Origin: Novosphingobium aureum
GTDB taxonomy: Bacteria; Pseudomonadota; Alphaproteobacteria; Sphingomonadales; Sphingomonadaceae
Length of the DNA: 64,000 nt
Assembly: GCF_015865035.1 (NCBI RefSeq)
Contig: NZ_JADZGI010000001.1
Location: 372,001 to 436,000, forward strand
Direction of reading: 5' to 3'
Under the pieces are notes generated by a model. The model had not been told where the DNA came from, searched no databases, and saw only the letters and a program-made list of their open reading frames with translations. Made by a program: the position numbers and the translations under genes. Every line of letters begins with the position of its first letter. The stretch's first letter is position 1. Shown here piece after piece: positions 1 to 6,686 of the stretch.

Positions 1-38
1 GCCGTGCGTTCGTCGACCGGGGATTCTGTTTCGGCCAT
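1..38 (-). CDS. N-terminus of an unidentified protein, cut by the window edge
   Basis: Reading the minus strand from 38, an ATG opens a frame beginning MAETESPVDERT that runs off the left end of the window. A purine-rich GGAAAGGA lies 6-7 bases before the ATG, a good Shine-Dalgarno sequence. Only twelve codons are present, so the product cannot be recognised. The call rests on the start codon plus ribosome binding site alone. Confidence 0.45.
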   Translation of the reverse strand, partial: MAETESPVDERT

Positions 39-189
39 GTCGGTCCTTTCCAAATGTCGCACCGGGACCGGCGCCGGGAAGCGCGCCTCGGGAAACCGGG
101 AACATGGAAAACGAACTAGGTATCGGCCGGGAGGATTTCAAACCGTCCCGGCTGCGCGGGGCACGTCCTGCGTGCTCAGGTTGAAGGCC

Positions 190-222
190 AAAAAAAAAAG
201 GCCCGGACGTGAAGCCCGAGCC
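190..222 (-). terminator. Rho-independent terminator of the candidate sRNA
   Basis: On the minus strand a 9-bp stem (214-222 with 200-208, two G-U pairs, 5-nt loop) is followed by ten consecutive T residues (190-199). No annotated minus-strand gene ends just upstream: the next one, the stress protein, has its own terminator at 616-650. The terminator therefore implies a separate short transcript. Confidence 0.8.
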
Positions 223-255
223 GTGGAAGTTTTGGGAGAGGATGCCTGAAAGGCA
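190..255 (-). ncRNA. Candidate small RNA with anti-Shine-Dalgarno loop
   Basis: A minus-strand unit of about 66 nt lies in a non-coding gap. It would start near 255 with a short hairpin (UGCC-UUUCA-GGCA). A stretch with no obvious pairing partner follows that contains UCCUCUCCC, complementary to a Shine-Dalgarno sequence (234-242). It ends in a strong terminator (190-222). No open reading frame is seen. Size and layout resemble the alphaproteobacterial alpha-r8/MmgR (Rfam suhB) small RNAs, which use CU-rich loops to block ribosome binding sites; that family link is from memory and is an inference. Confidence 0.5.
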
Positions 256-615
256 GGTTCTGTATGCATCGAGACTGGCTATTGTGCAAGTGCGAATGCT
301 CTTGTCTGTGATGCAAAATATGCAATTACGCTTTCGTCTTGCGCATTTAATTTGCGTTAAGCGGGCGTAAGAATGGCGTAAATCCGCCATTTCGTGTTGT
401 GAATCAGCTTTCAGCTTTGAGAGGTAGAAGTCGGAAAGCGACTTACGCGCCGTCCATCGTGCAGGCGATGCCTGCTGCGCTGCAAAAAATGCTCCGACAT
501 TTTCGGCGCTTACCTTGTGAACATTCACTTTCGGGTGCGATTTGTCGGCTGGCCAAATGGTCAGGGCACGCACCTGGCGGGGCGAGTCGGTGATGGACGC
601 GGGACCCGCAAACGC
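256..615. other. Non-coding stretch with small inverted repeats
   Basis: No convincing gene is seen here; the open frames lack codon bias and ribosome binding sites. The 300-360 part is AT-rich. Two small perfect inverted repeats are visible: AATGGCG/CGCCATT at 372-391 and AAGTCG/CGACTT at 428-444. They may be operator sites or leader hairpins for the sRNA, but nothing shows a function. Confidence 0.5.
261..289 (-). promoter_or_regulatory. Possible promoter of the candidate sRNA
   Basis: On the minus strand TTGCAC (284-289) and CATACA (261-266) are separated by 17 bases, placing transcription start near 255. Both hexamers match the sigma-70 consensus only moderately, so this is a positional guess supported by the terminator downstream. 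Confidence 0.35.
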
Positions 616-650
616 AAAGAGGCACCATCGGGGTGGATGGTGCCTCTTTT
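616..650. terminator. Bidirectional terminator after the stress protein gene
   Basis: A perfect 14-bp stem (616-629 with 636-649) has a 6-nt loop and is flanked by A/T runs on both sides, so it can work in either direction. It sits 33 bases beyond the minus-strand stress protein stop. Confidence 0.8.
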
Positions 651-682
651 CATCGTCGGCGTCGCCGACGCAGCGGGGCTCC

Positions 683-1465
683 TCAGTGTGCGAGCAGCAA
701 TGCCGGCGCAGTCTCCTCGTCGAGGAAATAGGCGGTTACGCCGCCGAACAGGTATTCGCGCATACGGCTCTTGCCATAGGCACCCATCACCAGCACCTCG
801 GCCTGGCTCTGCGCGACGGCAACGGCGAGGGTCTCCTCGGTCGAGCCGCGCCGTTCCAGTTCCTCGAGTTCGGCGTGGATGCCGTGGCGCGAGAGGTAGC
901 GCAGCGCGTCGGTCGCGGGAAAGCCGCCCGACTTCTCGGCGATCGTCACCACCTTGACCAGCTGGCAGTCGCCCAGAAGCGGGACCGACGCGCGCAGCGC
1001 GGCAGCAGCCTGCTCACCGCCGTCCCAGCCGATGCAGGCGCGCCGGATCGGAAATTCGAGCGGCTTTGCCTCGGGCAGGACAAGGACCGGAGTGCCCGAT
1101 GCCAGCGCCAGTTCGCCGCCCAGTCCACCCGAGCGAGAGACGATCACCAGATCGCTCAGCCGGGCGATGCTGGCGAGCGCGCTGACCGGATCGTCCTCGC
1201 TGCGCAGCACGTCGAAGGGGACCTCGTTGCGCGCGAAGCGGGCCTCGATTGCCTCGGCGGCCGAATCGTCTTCCGCGCGCGCCTTGTCGAGCGCTTCGGA
1301 GATCACGTAGCTGCCGCCCATCGGGTCCATCGCGATATAGCGTGCGACGGGCGTGTCGACGAGAGCGGTGACATGGCCGCCGGTGCGGCGGGCGAGGTTG
1401 AGCGCGGTTTCGATCCGGGCATCGTTGCCCGGCTTGCGGTCCGCATTTACGAGAATCGAGCGCAT
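683..1465 (-). CDS. Universal stress protein, tandem-domain UspA family
   Basis: The 260-residue product is about twice the length of a single Usp domain, so it is probably a tandem Usp protein. The C-terminal half holds the ATP-binding signature G-x2-G-x9-G, seen as GAYGKSRMREYLFGG, followed by VT. The first half is more divergent. Usp proteins are cytoplasmic and bind ATP or signal stress; the exact role here is unknown. The start is ATG at 1465 with GGGAGAA eight bases upstream. An in-frame GTG at 1483 overlaps that ribosome binding site and is unlikely. The gene is monocistronic and ends in a strong terminator. Confidence 0.88.
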   Translation of the reverse strand: MRSILVNADRKPGNDARIETALNLARRTGGHVTALVDTPVARYIAMDPMGGSYVISEALDKARAEDDSAAEAIEARFARNEVPFDVLRSEDDPVSALASIARLSDLVIVSRSGGLGGELALASGTPVLVLPEAKPLEFPIRRACIGWDGGEQAAAALRASVPLLGDCQLVKVVTIAEKSGGFPATDALRYLSRHGIHAELEELERRGSTEETLAVAVAQSQAEVLVMGAYGKSRMREYLFGGVTAYFLDEETAPALLLAH

Positions 1466-1642
1466 GGTCTTTCTCCCTTTCACGAACTTAACCTAGGGGC
1501 TGTTTGCCAGCCCGCCATGACGAAGATCAAACATCGTGCAGGTTGAGGCACATGCGTTCGAAATCCGTGGTGTTCTTCTTGCCGTCGAGGACGCTCACAC
1601 CTTGTTACAGCATCGCACTTCGCGACGCGACTTCAGAAGGGT

Positions 1643-2524
1643 TCATGCGCCAGGCTCGATGCTGAGCCGCGCCGCGCGCTCGAACAGGTCGAGCACGATT
1701 GGGTCGCTTTCGCGCGCACGGATGGCGGCTTCGAAATGGACGACGTGGGCAGGCCTCTCCAGCACCTCGACCAGCGTCCCGGCAGCGAGGCTGGTGCGGG
1801 CCATGGTCTCGGGCAGGATCGCGGCGCCGCGCCCGCAAGTGACGATCTCGATCAGGGTGCGCACGTTGTTGCAGGTGTGCACCGTGGCAGGCGCGATATC
1901 ATGCGCCTCGAGCGTTGCGAGCGTGACCTGGTGCAGCGGCGAGTGCGCGGGCAGTGACCATACCGGCAGGTCGCCTGCCGCAAGGGCCCGGTTGGCCTTA
2001 GCCGCCGGACTGGCCGCCCAGACCAGCGCGACCGAGCCGATCGGGGCCGTGCGGATGCCGGGGCTCGCGACAGGCCCGGCGAGGAAGACGATGTCGCGCT
2101 CGCCACTGAGCAGTTGCTGGAGCAGGCGCGCGGTGAGGTCGAGTTCGATTTCCATGGTGATGCCGGGGCGCTCGCGCTCGATCGCCTCGACCCAGGCGGG
2201 CAGGCAGCTGGCCGCGGCGATCTCGCCGGAACCGATCCGCACGCTGCCGGTTGCCCCTGCATGGTCCGAGGTTTCGAGCAGTACCCTTTCGAGCCCGTGG
2301 CACAGCGGTTCGCACTGCTGGATCAGGCGCCTGCCCCGCGCGGTGAGGACCATGCGCCGTCCTTCCCGGCGGAACAGTGCGACGCCCAGCTGCTCCTCGA
2401 TCTCGCGTACGCGCGCGGAAATCGCGGGCTGGGTCGTATTGAGCCTTTGCGCGGCACTTGCGAAGGTACCCAGACGCTCGATCCAGATCAGCGTCTCGAG
2501 ATGGTAGAGGGCGATGCGTTTCAT
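1643..2524 (-). CDS. LysR-type transcriptional regulator
   Basis: The 293-residue protein has a typical LysR layout. An N-terminal winged helix-turn-helix lies around residues 15-60, containing TFASAAQRLNTTQPAISARV and the linker after EEQLGVALF. A periplasmic-binding-like effector domain fills the rest. It is transcribed divergently from scoAB, with 94 bases between start codons, and a palindrome lies in that gap. By the usual LysR arrangement it probably regulates scoAB and itself. The effector cannot be told from the sequence; an acyl-CoA or ketone-body intermediate is a guess. Confidence 0.9.
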   Translation of the reverse strand: MKRIALYHLETLIWIERLGTFASAAQRLNTTQPAISARVREIEEQLGVALFRREGRRMVLTARGRRLIQQCEPLCHGLERVLLETSDHAGATGSVRIGSGEIAAASCLPAWVEAIERERPGITMEIELDLTARLLQQLLSGERDIVFLAGPVASPGIRTAPIGSVALVWAASPAAKANRALAAGDLPVWSLPAHSPLHQVTLATLEAHDIAPATVHTCNNVRTLIEIVTCGRGAAILPETMARTSLAAGTLVEVLERPAHVVHFEAAIRARESDPIVLDLFERAARLSIEPGA

Positions 2525-2533
2525 AAGTCATGC

Positions 2534-2549
2534 TTATCACAAGTGATAA
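2534..2549. promoter_or_regulatory. Candidate LysR operator between lysR and scoA
   Basis: TTATCAC-AA-GTGATAA is a perfect 16-bp palindrome lying 10 bases before the lysR start codon and about 70 bases before scoA. It contains the T-N11-A core expected of LysR-type sites. Its position in a divergent intergenic region supports a role in regulating both genes. Confidence 0.6.
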
Positions 2550-2618
2550 AAACTAATCGCTATTCCTGATGTACCGGTTCGGATAGCCTTCGCGCCGGAA
2601 GTTGGAGAGACAAACGCC

Positions 2619-3326
2619 ATGAAAAAGCTATATCCCAGCGCCGAGGCCGCGCTCGATGGCCTGCTCGCGGACGGACTGCTGATCGCCTCGGGCGGTTTCG
2701 GCCTATGCGGGATCCCCGAGCGCCTGCTCGACGCGGTACGCGATGCCGGGGTCAAGGACCTCACCTTCGCCTCGAACAATGCCGGCATCGACAACGAGGG
2801 CATCGGCAAGCTGCTGCGCACCAGGCAGGTCAGGAAGATGATCTCGTCCTACGTCGGCGAGAACAAGGAGTTCGAGCGCCAGTTCCTCTCGGGAGAACTG
2901 GAAGTCGAGTTCTCCCCGCAGGGCACGCTGGCCGAGCGCATGCGCGCAGGCGGTGCGGGCATTCCCGGCTTCTACACCAAGACCGGCGTCGGCACACAGG
3001 TCGCCGAGGGCAAGGAGGTCAAGAGCTTCAACGGCCAGGACTACATCCTCGAGGAAGGGATCTTCGCCGACCTCAGCCTGGTCAAGGCCTGGAAGGCCGA
3101 CGAGAGCGGCAACGTGATCTTCCGCAAGACCGCGCGCAACTTCAACGTGCCCGCCGCGACCTGCGGCAAGGTCTGCGTCGTCGAAGTCGAGGAAGTGGTG
3201 CCCACCGGCAGCCTCGATCCCGACCACATCCATCTGCCCGGCGTCTTCGTCCAGCGCATGATCCTGGGCGCGCCCTACGACAAGAAGATCGAATTCGTGA
3301 CCACCCGTGAAAGGGAGAGCGCCTGA
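2619..3326 (+). CDS. scoA: 3-oxoacid CoA-transferase subunit A
   Basis: This 235-residue subunit of succinyl-CoA:3-ketoacid CoA-transferase moves CoA between succinyl-CoA and acetoacetate, a step in using ketone bodies or poly-hydroxybutyrate-derived acids. The family signature 1 is present at residues 18-33 ([16 protein letters not shown]). The conserved [15 protein letters not shown] segment is also seen. Length is normal for the family. The start ATG follows GGAGAGAC. The B subunit begins two bases after the stop. A LysR gene is divergent. The substrate could also be another beta-keto acid (for example 3-oxoadipate), so the assignment is to the family and not firmly to acetoacetate. Confidence 0.92.
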   Translation: MKKLYPSAEAALDGLLADGLLIASGGFGLCGIPERLLDAVRDAGVKDLTFASNNAGIDNEGIGKLLRTRQVRKMISSYVGENKEFERQFLSGELEVEFSPQGTLAERMRAGGAGIPGFYTKTGVGTQVAEGKEVKSFNGQDYILEEGIFADLSLVKAWKADESGNVIFRKTARNFNVPAATCGKVCVVEVEEVVPTGSLDPDHIHLPGVFVQRMILGAPYDKKIEFVTTRERESA

Positions 3327-3327
3327 G

Positions 3328-3969
3328 ATGCCCTGGAATCGCAACGAGATGGCCGCGCGTGCGGCCCGCGAGCTGGAAGACGGCTTCTACGTCAACCTGG
3401 GCATCGGCATTCCGACGCTCGTCGCCAACTACGTCCCCGAGGGCATGACCGTGACGCTGCAGAGCGAGAACGGCATGCTCGGCATCGGCCCGTTCCCATA
3501 TGCGGGCGAGGAAGACGCCGACCTCATCAATGCGGGCAAGCAGACGGTCAGCGAACTGCCGCAGACCGCCTACTTCGACAGCGCGACAAGCTTCGGCATG
3601 ATCCGCGGCGGGCACATCAACCTTGCCGTGCTGGGTGCGATGGAAGTGGCCGAGAACGGCGACATCGCGAACTGGATGATCCCGGGCAAGATGATCAAGG
3701 GCATGGGCGGGGCGATGGATCTCGTCGCGGGCGTGCAGAAGATCATCGTCGTCATGGAGCATTGCTCCAAGTCGGGTGATCCCAAGTTCATCCCCGAATG
3801 CACCCTGCCGCTGACCGGCAAGAACGTGATCGACATGATCGTCACCGATCTTGCGGTGTTCCAGCGCGCAGACCACGACAGCCCCTTCAAGCTGATCGAA
3901 CTGGCACCGGGCGTTACGGCCGAGGAAGTCGCGGCGAAGACTACCGCCAAATATGAAGTTGCGCTATGA
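3328..3969 (+). CDS. scoB: 3-oxoacid CoA-transferase subunit B
   Basis: The 213-residue partner of ScoA carries the catalytic glutamate that forms the enzyme-CoA thioester: signature 2 appears as LQSENGMLG, with Glu47. The ATG start overlaps no coding sequence but lies one base after the scoA stop, with GGGAGAG just upstream inside the end of scoA, so the two are translated together. A longer reading from 3307 would run through the scoA end and is not needed. A perfect hairpin follows immediately after the stop. Confidence 0.92.
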   Translation: MPWNRNEMAARAARELEDGFYVNLGIGIPTLVANYVPEGMTVTLQSENGMLGIGPFPYAGEEDADLINAGKQTVSELPQTAYFDSATSFGMIRGGHINLAVLGAMEVAENGDIANWMIPGKMIKGMGGAMDLVAGVQKIIVVMEHCSKSGDPKFIPECTLPLTGKNVIDMIVTDLAVFQRADHDSPFKLIELAPGVTAEEVAAKTTAKYEVAL

Positions 3970-3996
3970 CCTGAGGCGTTTTTGATGCGCCTCAGG
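3970..3996 (+). promoter_or_regulatory. Hairpin after scoB that overlaps the next ribosome binding site
   Basis: CCTGAGGCG (3970-3978) pairs perfectly with CGCCTCAGG (3988-3996) around a 9-nt loop. The last AGG of the stem is the first part of a strong Shine-Dalgarno sequence AGGAGGG (3994-4000). The downstream sequence is T-rich without an unbroken T run. It may act as a weak terminator or hide the ribosome binding site of the next gene. Confidence 0.55.
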
Positions 3997-4025
3997 AGGG
4001 AATTATTTCTTTTATTTCCAATGTA

Positions 4026-4742
4026 TTGCGGGTTTGTGCAGCGAGCATTTCATTGCTTGTCTGTGCGCCCGCAATCGCTTCTTCGGATGATGGTGAAAGC
4101 TATCCCGAAGTGCCCGAACCGATGGTCTTCGACCTCGTGCGCGGGCTGGGCGCAAGGGCTGGCGAGCTTGAAGTGAACACGCTCGCGACCACGCCCCTTT
4201 CAGGGCAGGACAAGGTTGTCGAGTGGGCGCCCGAAATCGAATACGCCATCATCGACAACCTGGCGATCGAGTTCGAGCTGCCCTTCGAGAACATGGCGCT
4301 GACCGAGCTCAAGGTGGGGGTACAGGGCACCTTCGGCACCTTCGACAGGGGGCGCATTGTCCACGGTGTCCAATATCTTGGCATCTATCATCGCGAGGAC
4401 AAGGCGGCATCGCACGCACTCCTCTATCTTCTCGGACGGCAGCACAGCGATCGCTGGAGCACGATGACGATGCTGGGCGTGGGTGACGTGCGCGTGGGCC
4501 AGTCGGAAAGCGAGGCGGGACTGCTCGTCAATCATACGACGTTCTACAAGGTCAACGAGACACAGACTGCTGGTCTCGAGGTCAACTACAAGTCGGATCG
4601 TGACGGCGGCGTGCTGGTCATGCCGCAGTACCATGCAAGTGTGATCGGCAACTTCGGGGTGCAGGTCGGTCTTGGCGTCGACAAACAGCGGGGCGAGGTG
4701 GCACGGCCGGTCGGCGGCCTGCGCGCAATCCTGGAGTTCTGA
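4026..4742 (+). CDS. Putative outer-membrane barrel protein, secreted
   Basis: The product has a signal peptide ending near SLLVCAPAIAS and a mature part of about 220 residues. The mature part has alternating hydrophobic and polar residues and ends in phenylalanine (RAILEF), as barrel proteins inserted by the BAM complex do. No named family is recognised. The start is uncertain. The TTG at 4026 is 26 bases from the strong AGGAGGG at 3994-4000, whereas in-frame ATT codons at 4002 and 4005 lie just after it; no in-frame ATG exists. It may be the third gene of the scoAB transcript (gap about 55 bases), which would suggest a role with lipid or ketone metabolism, but this is only positional. Confidence 0.65.
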   Translation: MRVCAASISLLVCAPAIASSDDGESYPEVPEPMVFDLVRGLGARAGELEVNTLATTPLSGQDKVVEWAPEIEYAIIDNLAIEFELPFENMALTELKVGVQGTFGTFDRGRIVHGVQYLGIYHREDKAASHALLYLLGRQHSDRWSTMTMLGVGDVRVGQSESEAGLLVNHTTFYKVNETQTAGLEVNYKSDRDGGVLVMPQYHASVIGNFGVQVGLGVDKQRGEVARPVGGLRAILEF

Positions 4743-4931
4743 GGGAAATCACGGAGGGCAGGCCGGGCGATTAGTGGCGCAGCAGGATCGGGCAGGCCTG
4801 TCGAGAGGTCCGGTTTCGCCTTGCTCCGCTTGGCGGCAGGGCCATTCTTGCGCCTTGCCGCAAGGCTCTCCATGCCTACATCGATGCGATGCCTTCGCAG
4901 TCGCGACGCACCCAATGGGAGATCCCAGTTC

Positions 4932-5477
4932 ATGACCGATATCGCCTCCATTCCGCTCACCCGCATCAATGGCAGCGCCGACACTCTCGCCGCGCACAGC
5001 GGCAAGGTGCTGCTGATCGTCAATACCGCCTCCAAGTGCGGCCTTACCCCGCAATACGAGGGCCTCGAGGCGCTGTTTCAGGAGTACAAGGACAAGGGGC
5101 TCGAGATCCTCGGCTTCCCCGCCAACGATTTCGGTGCACAGGAGCCGGGCACGAACGAGGAAATCACCGAGTTCTGCCAGGTGAACTACGGCGTCTCTTT
5201 CCCGCTCTTCGCCAAGGCCGACGTCACCGGCGAGGGCAAGCAGCCGCTCTATGCCGCGCTCACTCAGGCCAAGCCGGAAAAGGTCGGCCCCGCCGAGGAA
5301 TTCCGCGAGAAGCTCAAGGGCTTCGGCATGACCCCGACGCAGGACCCCGAGGTTCTGTGGAACTTCGAGAAGTTCCTCGTTTCGAAGGAGGGCGAGGTCG
5401 TCGGTCGTTTCGCGCCGGGCGTCGAGCCCAAGTCTGACGAACTGGTCTCCGCTATCGAGGCTGAGTTGGCCAAGTAA
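4932..5477 (+). CDS. Glutathione peroxidase, cysteine type
   Basis: The 181-residue protein reduces hydrogen peroxide or lipid hydroperoxides using glutathione or thioredoxin. The full catalytic tetrad is visible: Cys36 in NTASKCGLTPQYEGL, Gln70 in NDFGAQEPG, and Trp143-Asn144 in LWNFEKF. Cys replaces selenocysteine, as is usual in bacteria. There is no signal peptide, so it is cytoplasmic. The ATG at 4932 follows GGGAG about ten bases upstream; the open frame extends further upstream but shows no homology there. The gene stands alone and ends in a strong bidirectional terminator shared with the converging sulfurtransferase gene. Confidence 0.93.
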   Translation: MTDIASIPLTRINGSADTLAAHSGKVLLIVNTASKCGLTPQYEGLEALFQEYKDKGLEILGFPANDFGAQEPGTNEEITEFCQVNYGVSFPLFAKADVTGEGKQPLYAALTQAKPEKVGPAEEFREKLKGFGMTPTQDPEVLWNFEKFLVSKEGEVVGRFAPGVEPKSDELVSAIEAELAK

Positions 5478-5500
5478 CCGCAGGCTTTCGTCGCCAATGG

Positions 5501-5528
5501 AAAAGGGGGCTTTGGGGCCCCCTTTTTT
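5501..5528. terminator. Bidirectional terminator between converging genes
   Basis: A 10-bp stem AAAAGGGGGC/GCCCCCTTTT (5501-5510 with 5517-5526) has a 6-nt loop and T runs on both strands. It lies between the glutathione peroxidase stop and the sulfurtransferase stop. Confidence 0.85.
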
Positions 5529-5544
5529 GTGCGATCGTCGCTCG

Positions 5545-6396
5545 TCAGGCCTCGCCGGTGGCGACGGGGCGATCGGGGTCGCTGGTCCACTCGCTCCACG
5601 AACCGGGATAGAGGAACGAGCCGGGGAGCCCCGCGATCTCCATCGCCAGTGCATTCTGGCAGGCGGTCACGCCCGAACCGCATTGCAAGATCGCGGGCTT
5701 GCCGTCGAGCAGTGCCTCGAATTCGGCGCGCAGCTCCTCGGCCTCGCGGAAATAGCCGTCGTTGGTCATGTTGTCGCGGAAGAAGCGGTTCTTCGCGCCC
5801 GGGATGTGCCCGAAGGCGATGTCGGTGGGATTGGCCTCGCCGCGAAAGCGCGCCGGATCGCGGGCGTCGAGCACTTGCGCGTCGCCCGCCTCGATGTTGG
5901 CGAGAACCTCGGCGGCGGTGACGGTGCCCGCGACGAGCGGTACGCCAGCCTCGAAATTGCCTTCCTCGACCTCCAGCGCCTCGCCGTTCTCGAGTTCGTG
6001 GCCCTGTTCGGCCCAGGCCGAGCGCGCACCGTCGAGCACCGCGACGTTGGCATGACCCATCCAGCGCAGCAGCCACCATGCACGGGCGGCACCGGCATTG
6101 GCGGTGGAATCGTAAGTGACGACGAGCTGGTCCTTATTCAGGCCCTGCTTGCGCAGCCAGGCAGCGAACGTGTCACGGTCGGGCAGCGGGTGACGCCCGT
6201 TCGAGCCGTCGGCGATGCCCGAGAGATCGTGATCGAGGTGGGCGTGGCGCGCCGTCGGGATATGCCCGTTGCGAAACGAGGCAGGCCCGTTCTCGGGGTG
6301 GGCGAGGTCGAACTCGCAATCGAGCACGAGGACCTTGGCCTCGGCATCGATGAGGTCCTTGAGTTCGTCGACGGAAATCAGGGTCTGGTAGCGCAT
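5545..6396 (-). CDS. sseA: 3-mercaptopyruvate/thiosulfate sulfurtransferase (SseA-like)
   Basis: The 283-residue protein has two rhodanese domains. The C-terminal domain carries the active-site loop CGSGVT with Cys239. This is the loop type of mercaptopyruvate sulfurtransferases rather than thiosulfate rhodaneses, which usually have CRxGxT. The N-terminal domain lacks the cysteine (YDSTANAGAARAWW instead), as expected for the non-catalytic half. It transfers sulfane sulfur from mercaptopyruvate to thiols or cyanide in the cytoplasm. The gene converges with the peroxidase gene and diverges from the S46 peptidase gene. Confidence 0.9.
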   Translation of the reverse strand: MRYQTLISVDELKDLIDAEAKVLVLDCEFDLAHPENGPASFRNGHIPTARHAHLDHDLSGIADGSNGRHPLPDRDTFAAWLRKQGLNKDQLVVTYDSTANAGAARAWWLLRWMGHANVAVLDGARSAWAEQGHELENGEALEVEEGNFEAGVPLVAGTVTAAEVLANIEAGDAQVLDARDPARFRGEANPTDIAFGHIPGAKNRFFRDNMTNDGYFREAEELRAEFEALLDGKPAILQCGSGVTACQNALAMEIAGLPGSFLYPGSWSEWTSDPDRPVATGEA

Positions 6397-6464
6397 TTGG
6401 GCATCCTATCGCGCGCTCGGGTACCTTGCCAGCACCGTGCCGCGCCTCTCTCTTGTTGATCTTG

Positions 6465-6480
6465 TCTTGTGTTCACAAGA
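6465..6480. promoter_or_regulatory. Palindrome in the sseA / S46 peptidase divergent gap
   Basis: TCTTGTG-TT-CACAAGA is a perfect 16-bp palindrome 69 bases upstream of sseA and about 205 bases upstream of the peptidase gene. It could be the binding site of a dimeric regulator. No regulator is encoded next to it, so the binding protein is unknown. Confidence 0.45.
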
Positions 6481-6686
6481 ACAACCAGTGGCGCCCGGCA
6501 CGGTTCCGCGTGGAAGTGCACGCGCCGCAGCGCCACCCGGTCAGTCGTGCATTGGTCGGGACAGGTCGGTCGTTCGTCGATCACCTGTCGAAGCCTGCGG
6601 CTTCGCGCCGTGGCCGGTGAAATTGTCCCTAGACAAGCGGTCAACGCACTGGGAAACCGCGCTATCCGACAGACGAGGACACATTC

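Noticed and set aside
4..593. Short plus-strand frames near the left edge
   Set aside because: No ribosome binding site, no codon bias and they cross the sRNA terminator region.
1466..1642. General-stress (EcfG) promoter before the Usp gene
   Set aside because: No GGAAC-N16/17-GTT pair was found upstream of the gene.
6470..6483. LexA box
   Set aside because: GTTC-N4-GAAC is in the reverse order of the known GAAC-N4-GTTC type and does not match the alphaproteobacterial GTTC-N7-GTTC.
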